64,000 nt of DNA from Halicephalobus mephisto (GCA_009193035.1 SWDT01000058.1:558001-622000), one strand, 5' to 3'. Shown: positions 25,224-37,159, counted from the first letter of the stretch. The notes: generated from the sequence alone by a model not told the origin. A program made the numbers and translations.

Positions 25224-25385
25224 CTGCACAAAAAAATATAACTTTTAGTACAGTAACAAATAAGAATCGTCATTGTTAAATTATAATTTTTGTCACAAAA
25301 GTTAAATATTCATGAAAAATGTGACAATTGTGATCTATTTCGTAATTTTTACTGAGTCAAAAATTACATTTTTTGTATTAAAGTT
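25224..25385. mobile_element. TACACAAAAA-ended MITE
   Basis: Starts TGCACAAAAAAATATAACTT and ends TTACATTTTTTGTATTA, with GTGACAATTGTG inside. Confidence 0.7.
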
Positions 25386-25447
25386 ATTTTTGAATAGTGA
25401 CTAGAAGATCATGATTTGAGTTGGAAATAGACACTATCCGAAATCTC

Positions 25448-25610
25448 TACATACAAAAAATATAACTTTTAGTACAGTAATATACAAATAGTCACTATTA
25501 AGTTATAATTTTTGTCACAAAAGTTAAATATTCTTGAAAAATGTGACGATTATGTCATATTTTTGTCACATTTTGCAATTGTTAAAAACCAAAAATCACT
25601 TTTTTGTGTA
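25448..25610. mobile_element. TACACAAAAA-ended MITE
   Basis: Starts TACATACAAAAAATATAACT and ends AATCACTTTTTTGTGTA. Same orientation as the copy at 25224, about 60 bases away. Confidence 0.75.
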
Positions 25611-25786
25611 TGGAGACTGGAAATTTCGATGAAGATTTTTAATAAACGGACATTATCGGTTTTTAAAATTTTGCAAAACTTCAATTGCTTCGATGACTTT
25701 CCTGATTTCAGTATAGGATAATCTAGTGCTTAAAATCCATCAAAGAGGATTAATTGGTCTACAAGGAAAACAGCTAGTTGTTGAGT

Positions 25787-25994
25787 TTTGGTCTCGACGC
25801 GAATGAAGTTGTTTATTGCTTCTAACGCGATTTTCACTAACTTATAGAAAATTTTCTAATTCTTTTTTGCATTCATTAGATAGCCGAAGGTCTCAGTTAC
25901 ATTTCAAAAAAAATTTTACCAAAAATTAATAATTTTCAAAAAAGTTATGGATGTTTGAAATTTGTAAAATTATCGTTCGCGTCGAGACCGAAAA
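25787..25994. mobile_element. 208-bp MITE with GGTCTCGACGCGAA / TTCGCGTCGAGACC ends
   Basis: This is the best-preserved copy: the left end GGTCTCGACGCGAA is the exact inverse of the right end TTCGCGTCGAGACC. Confidence 0.8.
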
Positions 25995-26855
25995 TGAAAT
26001 AACTTGGTTTTTTTAAAAAACCGGCTGTATGAAGTTTAGCTATCTTAATTTTTTCCACAAAAGCTCTTTCGATAAAGAGGAAGAATTCAAAATTTCAAGA
26101 TTAATCCTTCGTTGAGACTCCGACGAACAACAGATCATGCTTTTGGTCTGAACAAAGATTTCATTTTTCGAATAAAATTTTAAAAAACTTTTAAGATTAC
26201 GGTAAATATTACGAAATTAATAAAAAAAACAATTGATTTTACACGAAAATTATTTTTTGTTATTTAATTTCATATTTATTAAAAATGAAAATTTTATTTT
26301 TTAAGAAATTCGATAAATTTAAAAATAAAAAAATTATTGTTATTATTGATTTTCAATTTTGTTAAAGCTGTCAAAAAAACAATATTTATTTTTAGTAATT
26401 AAAGTTTTTACAAAATTAAAATTTTTTAAAATCAATTAATTTCAAAAAATTCAAAAATAATCGTCATTTTTGGACGTACGTGACGTCATCCGCAAATTCA
26501 ATGATTTTATAAAACTGGAGGATAAAGTGGACATAATATTCCTCTAATCCATTGATATATAAAAAAAATATCTATGACAATTTTCCCATTTTTAAAATTT
26601 TAAAAAACAATTTTTTTATTTTTAAAATTTAAAAAAAAAACAATTTTTTTTATTATTTAAATTTTAAAAAATTATTTTTTTTTATTTAAATTTTAAAAAA
26701 TGTTTTGTTTATTTAACAATTTCTTATAAGATTTACTTTGAAAAAAAAATTTTCATTGTTCTGAAATTTCTGAAAATAGATTTTTTTGAAAGTTTTATGA
26801 ATTTTTAAAAATTTCAGAAAAACTGTTCTTTGCAAAAAAAATTCCAGGTGCATCT

Positions 26856-27044
26856 ATGATTGGAACCTCAGCAATTGCACTTACGAAAGAGATCCAAAAG
26901 AAGAAGATTTGTTTATCCAGATCGCGAGGACGGTCATTCGTTCTCGAAGGAAATACTGGCTACGATCGCTTCCGGATCCTGTTGCAGACCGGTTTTATTT
27001 CCGCAATCCATTTTTCATTATATTTACTTTTTCAACTTTTTTAA
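26856..27044 (+). CDS. possible small gene or exon, frame uncertain
   Basis: After an ATTCCAG acceptor ending at 26847, all three plus frames stay open for most of 170 bases and base composition rises. The frame starting with the ATG at 26856 gives 62 residues (MIGTSAIALTKEIQKKK...). The frame directly after the acceptor reads CIYDWNLSNCTYERDPKEED and continues for 71 codons; it would need an upstream exon. A CRE and a TATA-like sequence lie 360 bases upstream. I cannot choose a frame and name no function. Confidence 0.25.
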   Translation: MIGTSAIALTKEIQKKKICLSRSRGRSFVLEGNTGYDRFRILLQTGFISAIHFSLYLLFQLF

Positions 27045-28318
27045 ACAAACATTGTTGATTCAATTACAAAAATTTTATTTTTTCTCAGAGATGAAATGTA
27101 ATATGTAACTGTAAAAATACGATGATCGTTCTGGAAATAGCTAGAGTACAGATTTGAATTTCCGAGGAAAATTCATAAATAAAATAGGAAATTTAGCAAG
27201 AAGGAATGCTCACCCGCATTGGAGGAAAATACAAAAGGGGCTGAGAGAAGAGTCCAGAAGGATCGAGGACGAAGGAAGGGGGACACAACTGGCATGGATC
27301 AAGAGATACTTCACACAAAAAAGAATACATGCTATATAATGTATCCATACATTATAACGGCTCTGATATATCAAATACACTAAATATGATATCGATATAT
27401 TATATTCAATCTATTGCTAAGTTGAATATAATACATCAATGTCATATTTACTATATCAACACATCAAACCGATTCTGATATATCGAATACACTAAATATG
27501 ATATCGATGCATTGTATTCAATGTATTAGTAAGTTGAATATAATGCATCAATGTCATATTTACTATATCAACACATCAAACCGATTCTGATATATCAAAT
27601 ACACTATATTCAATGTATCAGTAGATTAAAACAGATATGATGTGTCAACTACATGATATTCAATATATCAGATACATTAAGTTGATATCGATGTATTGTA
27701 TATAATATACCAAGAAATTGAATATAATACACTAACATTATACTTAACATATCGATACGTTGAATACAATATATCGATACATCAGAGTTGTTTTAATGTA
27801 CCCTTTTTGTGTGTTGAACAACTTTGATCATTTATCCTCAAAAAATTAAATCTCCCTCAAAAGAATAAAAATAATTCATGATGGAGATTGAAGCTAATAT
27901 ATCTATAAATTCAAGAATATAAATCAAAAAAATATTTAAAATTTTGAAATGCTTTTTTAAAACAACTTGTATATCATTTTGAAGCCCTTTAAATCCACAT
28001 TCAGAATCTGTATTCCATTTCCGAAAATTCCCCTAAAATATAAAAGTATAAAATTCCGTGTCAAAAATGATTTTATAAAATATTTAAATTCTTTCATTTT
28101 TATAAAAAATCACGATTTAATTAATTTTTACAAAACATTTTAAAATTTAATTCTTTATAGAAATTCTTAATTTTCAAGAACGATTCTGAAGTAGTGTTTG
28201 AACAACTTTGAAATGGTATACTGTATTTCAAAAAATTATTTAAATTTTTCCAGGACTTGATCCCCTGTCCCCCGTCCTGCGACCCATTTTCCGAAACTCA
28301 AAAAAACGGAAATCTAAC
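27045..28318. other. intergenic region, repeats and a possible exon
   Basis: Positions 27180-27310 are GC-richer with two open frames (for example ARRNAHPHWRKIQKGLREES) but no start or donor I trust. Positions 27330-27800 are satellite, listed separately. Positions 27840-28240 are plain AT-rich sequence. Confidence 0.35.
27330..27800. repeat. 126-bp satellite of CATATTTACTATATCAAC type
   Basis: Two near-identical units (starting about 27360 and 27476) and degenerate partial units contain CTGATATATCAAATACACTA, GATATCGAT and TTGAATATAATACATCAATG. The same short words occur at 52210-52577. Confidence 0.7.
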
Positions 28319-31300
28319 TCAATCAGAATCCTCCTCCGATGGAGAAGAAGAAACAGAAGAAGAACTCATTTGTTCGCTGCTGGCTTCGACTTCACTTGAA
28401 CTGTCGGTCTTACTGTGGCCATACGGTAATGGAATGTCGAAGATAATCGGAGCGTTGTTGACTTTCAACTTGCGATCGGTGATGCTGGCGTTGACGAAAG
28501 TCGTCTGGCCGTTGGTAGTGGCTCCGTGCATTTCGTGAATATGACCAAATACGTGATATTTCGGTTTAACTCTGAATTCTACAGTATTCAAAAGTTCCGC
28601 ACACCCAGCAAGAACCCCATCACATTTGTTCCAAGAATTATAGTCCCCATGTCCCAACGGAGGTGTATGAGTAACTAAAACGTCGATTTTCGGAGGAATA
28701 TTGTTCCACTTGTGAAGAAGCGCCTGTCCACGGCTTCTGTAGAACGAGTACCCTGGCATAGGGTGCCAAGGGGAGCCATATATTTTAAGTCCATAAACAT
28801 CCATACATCTGTCAACAAGGTACTCACAATTAGTCAACATCTCATAAGCCTTGGAAATCCCCAACATAGACAATCCAGCCAGCTGTCTCTCAGTCATCTC
28901 TTCGCCGTCTTCGAATCCGAGTTCGTGATTCCCAGGAACGACGATTTTATACTTATGGGGCAATTTGCCTAAAAACGAAAATTTAAAAACTGAGACGAGA
29001 AAGTGAAAAAATACATTTTAATATCTATTTTCACATAAAAAAAAATAAATAAAAATTTACTTTTTCGAAAAAGTTCATTAAAATAGAAAATATTTTTTTC
29101 TAAATATTCATTTTTTATAAAACAAATTCTTTAAAATTTTAAATTAACTTGATTTTGAAAAATTTATTTTTAAATGTAAATTTTTGTTTAAATTAATTTT
29201 TAATTTTAGAAATTTTATACTTTGTGAATCATCTTCAACTTACCGAGTTCCTGATTGAATTTGATGACTTCCCCGACGTCTCCGTAGTTGGTGAAGTCCC
29301 CGGCGTGGATGAGGACGTCTCCATCAGGAACCATGTGGAGGATTTCGTCGAGTTTCTCATGAGTATCGGAAATACAGACGAATCTGACTTTATTTTCATA
29401 AATAGGAGTGTTCAATCTAAAAATTCCCAAAATCATTAATTCTACCGACGTATTCGAAAATTACAGTAGGAGCAAGAAGACAGATGATCCATCAAGACAA
29501 AAAAGATAAACGGACCTCTATGTTTCGAAATTAGTATTCTTAATTCGCGTTATTTACCGTAATTATGCAATAGTTTTGTTGGATCAGGCACTCCACCCTT
29601 AATGGGAAGTGGAACCAATCACAGGCAATCTACAATCACCTATAACTTAGCGTAACTGAGGGTATTCGATTATACTCATTTTTCTACATAGGAACTGAAA
29701 ACAAAAATTAAAGAGTTGATCAAATGTTCATTTTAAATTTCATACGCCTAATGAGTATAATCAAGTACACAAATTCACAAGCAATTATGGAGCAATTTTG
29801 ATAGAGCACACTTGGTCCCGAACGGATTTTCTTAATATTGATAAGAAAGCGCTTGGTCCCGAACGGATTTTCTTAATACCGACAAGAAAACACACAATTC
29901 CACTTGGTGGAAATTGTTATTGTTTTTGTGATGTCTGTCGAGTCCAACACAGAACTTTGTACTGTCTCAGGGATTTGTTAGATAACTTTTTCCTACAAAT
30001 CTACTATTCATATCTGTACGCGGACAAACAAATATAACAGTTTTGAATAATCGTAATATATTATATTTTTTATTTTGCTTTGTCACGATTGTTATAATTA
30101 TGACTTTTTTGTCGCTTAATTGCCCAAGTTTGAGACACTAAAGAAACCAATACTAATCAATAACAAAAAAAAATTACTGTTTAAATTCCAAAAGTTTTAC
30201 AATAATTATTTTCGATTGAATGCTGTTCGAAAAATTGTTTATTTGAATTCAATGAATTGCTATCCATTTCTGAAATAGCTTCAATGCCTGAGGGAATCTT
30301 TGAAAAATTTTCAGAATCTTAGAATTTTATCAACAAAAATCATCTATTATCCAGTTTCTGAACCAGCTGTTGCAAAGTACACTAGATTATGTACCAAAAA
30401 ATTAAGTAATTATATTATTTCGAAAATTTGTTGAATCATGTATTAGTTTCTTCGAGAACAAAAACCATGCAGTTTTGGTCCCGAAGAGAAATAACTTGAA
30501 TGTCAGAGGTTTACGGTTAGTACATTAACGAGAAGTCCCGAGTTATACGATATCATCAAGTTGTCGGAAAACTAGATCTGGCCTCATCTAGTCCGAAACT
30601 AATATGGAAGGAAAAACGTCTCTCGACAGGCATCGAACCCGCATCGTCTTGCTATCCGGGCAAGTGCTTTTCTCTTAAGCTACGAGAGCGACCTTTTCCA
30701 ATTCCATTCCTGGAAGCAGAATCGTTTCTCCTGAACGATCGCTCCTTTCTCGCTACGCTTAATGTCGCAACACAAGTTGTGATTTTGCGTCTCATGTCCT
30801 CTGGCGAAATAATTTGTTTTCTATGTTATTTCATCCAGACGCAGCGTGATGAGACATGTTTGTTTCAAATTTTTATGTTCCAATTTTTACAATTTTAATT
30901 TAAAAATTAAAAACAAAAAATTATTTTTAAAATTTTACTTTTGTTATATAATATTTTAAAAATCATTTTAGGTAAGTTTCAAGTTTTAAAAAAAAGTTTT
31001 TATATAAAATTCGATATTTTTGAAATCCAAAGTCAGTCTTCAGAATCCTGGATTCTGAAAGTTGATTAGTAATTCTGATCTTAGATTCAGAATCAATGGG
31101 TTTTATTACAGTATTATAAGTGCTTTTTGTGGAGTTTTAACTTTCAAATTGGAATATAAAACCTTTGCACAGAAACGTCACATAACTGGACTCGGATTGG
31201 AAATTTTTCAACAACAAAAATTTTTAAATTTTCTCGAGACTATTTTCTGACAATTTTTAAGACATTTCAGAAACTTACAGAATTTTAAATTGTTTTTATA

Positions 31301-31654
31301 AATTTCAAAATGACATTTGTAAAAATCGAAAATGATTTTTTTGAAATTTTTAATTTTCACAAATTAGTAAAGTTTCAAAGATTTCAGAAATTTTTAAAAA
31401 ATCCTAAAATCTTCCAAAACTTCTTGCTAGATTTTAATATTTTTATTTTCGAAAAAAATAAACTTTAAAACTTACCTCAAGGTCTTGGTTGGTTCCACAA
31501 CTCTGCCTTGTTTGACATACTTCTTCCAGAGTTCGACTGGCTTATGGGACAATGGATCTGCTCTGATGATCCCGTTCTCGAACATTTCTAGATTCTGCCG
31601 TCGATGATTCTTCTTTGAAAATCCGTTCAAACTGCCCAAAACTGAAATTTGCAT
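28319..31654 (-). CDS. UPF0046/MPPED-family class III metallophosphoesterase
   Basis: Exons on the minus strand are 31654-31476, 29416-29244 and 28968-28319, in phase, giving 333 residues. Metal-site motifs appear in order: CISDTH (about 75-79), HAGD (97-100), PGNHE (129-133), VTHTPPLGHGD and HVFGHIHE. The stretches YGSPWHP, RGQALLHKWN, CAELLNTV and TTFVNASI match mammalian MPPED1/2 and the nematode UPF0046 proteins. Relatives hydrolyse cyclic nucleotides with low activity and need two metal ions. The C-terminus is an extra acidic Ser/Glu-rich tail of about 25 residues. The start is uncertain: the ATG at 31654 overlaps an apparent CAAATTTCAG acceptor, so an upstream exon may exist. The 2.06-kb first intron is full of repeats. 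Confidence 0.9.
29811..29890. repeat. 41-bp minisatellite, two units
   Basis: CTTGGTCCCGAACGGATTTT, then CTTAAT and a few more bases, repeats at 29811 and 29852. The reverse complement of this unit forms the array at 51743. Confidence 0.7.
30116..30134 (+). other. SL1-like sequence
   Basis: TTAATTGCCCAAGTTTGAG matches nematode SL1 (from memory) at 18 of 19 positions, including the 3' end of the leader. It is followed by ACAC rather than a GT donor and I see no Sm site, so this is not an SL RNA gene. It may mark a retrocopied trans-spliced RNA. Confidence 0.5.
30619..30689 (-). ncRNA. tRNA-like pseudogene or SINE head
   Basis: On the minus strand the sequence folds as a tRNA. The acceptor stem has six pairs and one G-A mismatch. 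The D stem is GCTT/AAGC, the anticodon stem CTTGC/GCAAG with loop CCGGATA, and the T arm is built on GGGTTCGATGCC. Both internal pol III boxes are present (TAGCTTAAGAG and GGTTCGATGCC). The loop has C instead of U33, and no long variable arm to fit a GGA (Ser) reading, so it is not a working tRNA gene. Confidence 0.5.
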
Positions 31655-32149
31655 AAAAAATTATAAAATTTACATACATAAAAAATTCCAATTTTCCCGA
31701 AAAAACCACGAAAACAAAACTCTCCAGCCAATTACGGAGGATGTCTGATATCCTAGTCCATGTGACATCCATAAAAAATAAAAATTGTCTAAGAAATTGA
31801 ATCCGAAAAAATCCAAAACACAATTATTTTTAAATTTTGATTGAAAAAAATATTTTTTCCGAGTGAAATTTTTTATTTTTTTTTTATTGAAGAGAATTGA
31901 GGAAGCTATAACTTATCCTGGTCAGTAAGGATATGGGAAAACGGATGCGACTCAGTGGGGGATTGGATTAACGGAACTAGTCCTGTTGCTTACAATAATA
32001 TTTCTTCGAAAATTTAAATTTAAAATTAATTTCAGAAATAATTGAATTTCGTTGTTTTTTAACTTTGGTACTTTATTTCTGATTAAAATTATATATAATT
32101 AAAAATATTTTTTTCCGAAAAATGAGGATATTTTTTTCGAAAATTAGTG

Positions 32150-32900
32150 AATTTTGAAACAGAATATTAACAAGCATGAGTTGATTTTGAATCATAAAAA
32201 AGAAAATTTCCAATATTTTGGAAATAAGTCAGATGAACTTCAAAACAAATCCCCAAAACTTGAATGTTATTTTTGTGCCACAAAGACAACATTTTTCTTT
32301 TTTAAGAAATCAATTTTGAAACAAATATCAAACCTTAGTACATTAGATTCAAATCTTGACGCTCTGTTTTAAAGCTTCTTTTACTCATTTCGAAAGAAAG
32401 AAAAGTGTTCTCCACGAAATCATGACGATAATTTCTAACATATGGAGGACACTTTTCTTTTTAAAAAATCAACTTTGAAACAGAATATCAAAACTTAGAA
32501 GTTGTCGTTATGACATCACGGGGAACACTTTTCTTTCTTTAGATATGAGTAAAATAAGCTCTAGAACAGGACGCCAAAGTTCGAAGTTAGTACTACAACA
32601 TATGAGAGACATTTTTCTTCTTTTAGACAATCAAAAAATTTTAAAATAGAATGTCAAGGTTCGAAACTGATTTTCTAACATAACAGGAAACACTTTTTTT
32701 AAGAAGTCAACTTTAGAACAAAACATCAAGATTTAAAAACTGTCTTTAAACATAAAAGGAAATCTTCGTGATGATGAATTTCCTTCGAAAATCGCTTCTT
32801 ATTTTATCGTTTTCGATATCGAACAAAAGGGCGAGCTCATTCAAGTATAGCAAAAAAGAATTAAGAAAATCCGTCAAGTATTCTCTAAATTAGAGCGATT
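32150..32900. repeat. GGGAACACTTTTC satellite array with conserved tail
   Basis: Degenerate units of about 85-115 bases contain GGAACACTTTTCTT, AAATCAACTTTGRAACAGAA and CAAAATTYRAARYT. The array ends in a tail with TTTATCGTTTTCGATAT also found after the array at 40020. Confidence 0.65.
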
Positions 32901-33139
32901 TGAAAAAGCGACTTCTTCTTGGGACACTGTTGGGATTAATCAAGCATATTTCAATCTCATCTTTCAACATGCAAAAAGGAACAACGATTGTAATCTTAAA
33001 ATAATAAATTTAAAAATCCTGATGATTAAGGAAGAGGAAGATCCATTTCGGGGATACTGGTTTCTGAAGTGGTCAGACCGAGACGATTCTGACGTTACTC
33101 TAATCATTTTTGGGAATTTTAGAATTTACAAACAACAGT

Positions 33140-33211
33140 ATACACAAAAAATTTAAATTTTTGCTTCATTTTGCAATTTCTAAAAACCAAAAATTTAAAT
33201 TTTTTGTGTAT
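33140..33211. repeat. 72-bp perfect hairpin related to the TACACAAAAA MITE
   Basis: TATACACAAAAAATTTAAAT is matched inverted by ATTTAAATTTTTTGTGTATA around a short loop, probably an internally deleted MITE. Confidence 0.7.
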
Positions 33212-33273
33212 AGTTGTTTATTCTCGACGAGTTATCTAGGTATTGTGATTTTTTAAATATCTATGACTATTTA

Positions 33274-33455
33274 TACAGTAGAACTTGGATATAAAGTATC
33301 TATTTAGAACCGGCCAAAGCGTATTTTATAAGAAAGGATATATTATAGCTGGGGGTAAATTTGAAGACAGACTAACCAAATTTATTCATTCAGATTGCAT
33401 GCTATAACAACAGATATGTTATAGCGGGGGTATCTTATATCCAAGTTCTACTGTA
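33274..33455. mobile_element. TA-flanked MITE with TACAGTAGAACTTGGATATAA ends, copy 2
   Basis: Both ends are intact: TACAGTAGAACTTGGATATA and ATATCCAAGTTCTACTGTA. It is reversed relative to the copy in adh-5 intron 4. Confidence 0.85.
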
Positions 33456-34439
33456 TATTCCTTAACTTTCGAGGATGAACAGAGGGTCATGTACCCCATA
33501 TACCTCAATACAAAACTTTCTACAACTACTTTGACAAAAAATTTTCTAATTTTTACAATAATATAATTTTTTAGATATATTACAGTAGAAAACAATTTTA
33601 ATGATTTTACAGTAAAATTAATTTTTTGTCAAAGTTATCACGATGATGAAATTCCCAAGACCAGATAACGATCAATAAACAAAAAAAATAAAAACTTTTG
33701 AGAGCAAAAGAGGGATATTTATTTTTGGTTTGTTCCTCTTCGTGATCTCTGTGACTGCTGTGAAATCAGGAAATAATCCACGCATCCGGCCCCTTTTTAT
33801 TCGAGTCAAAAAAGTTAAATCTGTTTTCACCAAATGATTCCATATGATACAGTAACCTCATAACAGTCAAAATTAAAAATTCCCCACTGACAACAAATGT
33901 AAAAAATTTAATTAATCCTGGTCCTGACACGAATAATTTTTTAAAAAATTTTAAATTTATTTTTAAAGATTTCTGAATAATTTCTGTTTTCTGATTTTAT
34001 ATTTTATTATTTAAAAAGTATTTAAAAATACATTCGGAAATCATTCACATAATCAAAATGAATCATTTTATTTTCCTTGTTGAGACCAAGGTCGACGAAC
34101 TTGATCCCTCTGAAATCCCGAAAATGTTTTCTTCCAAAGTTGGTCCTAATTGAATATATCCCGGATAATCCTCAGAAGGTCACGTTCCCGGAAAATGGCG
34201 CAACCCTGACTCGATGAATAGATTCACGTGAAAAACTTCGATTTAGACCGAATCGAAAAATCTAAAGAGGATGAAAAAGTTCAGAAAGGGAACCGACATT
34301 GGCCATTCATATCTCGACTCTTGAAAAATCATCGTTCATCCCGACATGAGTGAATTGCGGTATTTTCGACGAAAACAAATGATTACAGTTCTAATAACCT
34401 CGTTCCGGATCCTTCAGGAGGAAAAAAGTAAAAAACAAA

Positions 34440-34625
34440 ACTATGATTTCTAAACAAAAATTTAATTTGAAAAAAAAATAAAAATAAATTTTAAAGAAAA
34501 ATAAAAATTATTAATTTTAAAACAAAAATAAATTTAAAAAAAATAAATATTATTACTTTCAAAATAAAAATAAATTTTAAAAAAATTAAGTTTTTAAAAA
34601 AAATAAAAATAATTTTCCATTTTTT
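34440..34625. repeat. AT-rich tandem array of AAAAAAAATAAAAATAAATT type
   Basis: Units of about 30-40 bases with no coding signal. Confidence 0.5.
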
Positions 34626-35233
34626 AAATCTCCTGCGGCGAAAATTTAAAAACAATTATCGTAACTTGGAATGAGGATTTCAAAAATCCACCAGGAAGCC
34701 AAAACTGGATTGATTCAAGATTCTGATGAGAAAAAAATAAAAAATGAAATATCTTGTTAAATTTTCTAGATTGAAAATAAGAATTCAGAAACTAGTATAT
34801 TTTAAAAAATATAAAATTCTAAATCTTTGAAATTTCAAAATTTAAATTTATTTATCAAAAATAATTTTAAAATTTTAATATTAATTTTGATTTTTAAAAA
34901 TTTGCATAAAAAAGTACTTTATTCGAAGTGACTTTCTGGAATGAGTTATATATCATTTTAAAGTTCTTGAAACACTGATTCAGAATCTGTGTCTTTTTCC
35001 TAAAAAATTTTCTGAAATGAGATAATTTGGAAAACCTCTAAATTTAGGATTGTGTAAAAAGAGATTTACGGAATCTATACTTCTTCTACTGGACGTGACC
35101 AGATGTAGATAGCAACGAGTCGCAGCTAAAAAGTAAAAAAACGCCAAGCTTTATCTCTTACAAAATTGATAACAATAATTACGAAAGTCTTCCCGCCCGC
35201 GTAGTTCCTTTCGTTGCGAGACCCTGCTTTCCC

Positions 35234-35395
35234 CGTTTTTCCTCTTTTACGTGGGCGCGGAATACGTATTTTTTGGTTTTCTCTATTTCCTATTCCTCTT
35301 TTTTACCTTCTTTCTCCGTTTTTCCTCTTTTACGTGGGCGCTGAACACGTATTTTTTGGCCTTTTCTATTTCCTATTTCTTTTTTTACCTTCGAT
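35234..35395. repeat. 83-bp direct repeat, two copies
   Basis: CGTTTTTCCTCTTTTACGTG begins copies at 35234 and 35317. Each continues GGCGC, ACGTATTTTTTGG and CTATTTCCTATT. Confidence 0.85.
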
Positions 35396-35696
35396 TCCGT
35401 CAACAATTGAATTTTTTCGTGTTTATAATCGCTTTTTCGAAAAACAAACGGAATATTTGTAATTAGAAAAAACATCTAGTTGCAAAAAATAAGTATTAAA
35501 TTTGGTTAAATAAAAGTAAAAAACAAACGTATTCAGAATAGTCGCCAGATCTCGACGCAAAGGTAAAAATGTATTTTTTCGTTTTTCTAAATTTTTCATA
35601 TATGAAATTTAATACATTTATCGTATTTTCTCGTTCCACAAAAACACCCAGAAAAGATTAAACACGGATTCTGAACATGTATCTGATGACCTACGA

Positions 35697-36252
35697 AACC
35701 AACTATAACTCATGTCGAAAGACCACTTCGAGTACGGTATCTTATTAAATTCAGATTTTTAATAAATTTCTCTATATACAGAAAATCCTACATTTTAAAC
35801 TATATACCTAAAGGAAAACTAACTATAACTTATGTCGAAAGACCACTTCGAGTACGGTATCTTGTTAGATCCTCACTTTTAATAAACTTCTTTATATACA
35901 GAAAATTCCACGTTTGAAACCATATACCTAAAAGAAAACCATTTTGAATACGGTATTTTGTTAGATTCAGATTTTTAATAAATTTCTTTATGTACAGAAA
36001 ATTCCACGTTTGAAACCGTATACCTAAAAGAAAACCATTTTGAATACGGTATTTTGTTAGATTCAGATTTTTAATAAATTTCTCTATATACAGAAAATCC
36101 TACATTTTAAACCGTATACCTAAAGGAAAACCAACTATAACTTATGTCGAAAGACCACTTCGAGTACGGTATCTTATTAGATTCTCACTTTTAATAAATT
36201 TCTCTATATACAGAAAATTCCACGTTTGAAACCATGTCCCTAAACAAAAACC
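35697..36252. repeat. composite tandem repeat of 98- and 122-bp units, five copies
   Basis: The longer unit carries an extra AACTATAACTYATGTCGAAA segment. All units share GAGTACGGTAT or GAATACGGTAT, TTTTTAATAAATTTCT, ATATACAGAAAAT and TATACCTAAA. Long units are at both ends, with two short units between them. Confidence 0.85.
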
Positions 36253-37159
36253 AACTAGTCTCATGATGTACAGTACTATTGTCCTCATCTGACTTGATTT
36301 ATTTATATCCTTCTCACTTTGCAACCCACAAAAATGATCACGTTTTCTTTTTACTTATTGGCCACATTACGATAAATTGACCTCAATCAAAAAGGTCACA
36401 AAACCATTTGAAACTGTTGCATAATTATCCTTATTTATGATTTCAATCTGCAACATTCTACAAAACAGAAAACAAAAAATTGGAGTCGGAAACAGGGGTT
36501 AAAGATTGTCACAAGTTCGATTGCAAAAAAGGAAATTAGAAAAGGACTACCAATTTCTGGAAAAATTTGTCACAGATCATTCTAAAAAATTGGACATAAA
36601 TACTGTAGAAAATTATTTTAATAAAAATTTCTAGAAACTTCTAACTGAATCCTAGTTTTAAAAATTTAAGAGTTAAAGTAAAATATATCTAAATTTAAAT
36701 TAATTATATTTAAAATTAATTCTAAAACTTATTTAAGGTTTACAAAAATTAAAATTATTTTTAAAAAAACAACAGTATCTTTTATATCAAAATAAAAAAA
36801 AATAAAAAAATTTAAAAATAAAAAAATTTAAAAATTTAAAAATTTAAAAATAATAAAAATTAATAAAAATTTAATTATTAAAGAAGGTTTTAAATTCAAT
36901 AATTTTTTTAAATATTTTTAAATTTATTATTGAAAATATATAATTTTATAAAAAAAATTATTAAACATTTTCAAAAAGTTAAAAAATTCATTTTTGTTTT
37001 TATATAAAGATACATTTCAGATCTCGAAGTAGAAAATAACAAAATAAAGATTACTGTAATTTATGATTTTAAAATTGAAGATTTATCAACATCTAGTTCT
37101 TCGATTTCGCTCTTAACAAGAATGTTAATCTCATTCCTTCTGACGTCATTTTAGGTCAT

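Larger units (their letters stand above)
24873..26855. other. intergenic region with three MITEs
   Basis: Three MITEs are listed separately. A full CRE palindrome (TGACGTCA, near 26483) followed about 20 bases later by TTTTATAAAAC looks promoter-like, upstream of the open segment at 26856. The rest is A/T-run sequence. Confidence 0.4.

Noticed and set aside
31542..31823. 93-codon minus-strand frame over the phosphoesterase first exon
   Set aside because: It overlaps the correct exon in another frame. The exon 31654-31476 joins in phase to the phosphoesterase core.
33700..33840. Signal-peptide-like frame (FGLFLFVISVTAVKSG)
   Set aside because: No ATG in frame, an upstream stop and no convincing acceptor.
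35697..36252. CRISPR-like array
   Set aside because: Units are whole tandem repeats of 98-122 bp without unique spacers, in a eukaryotic genome.
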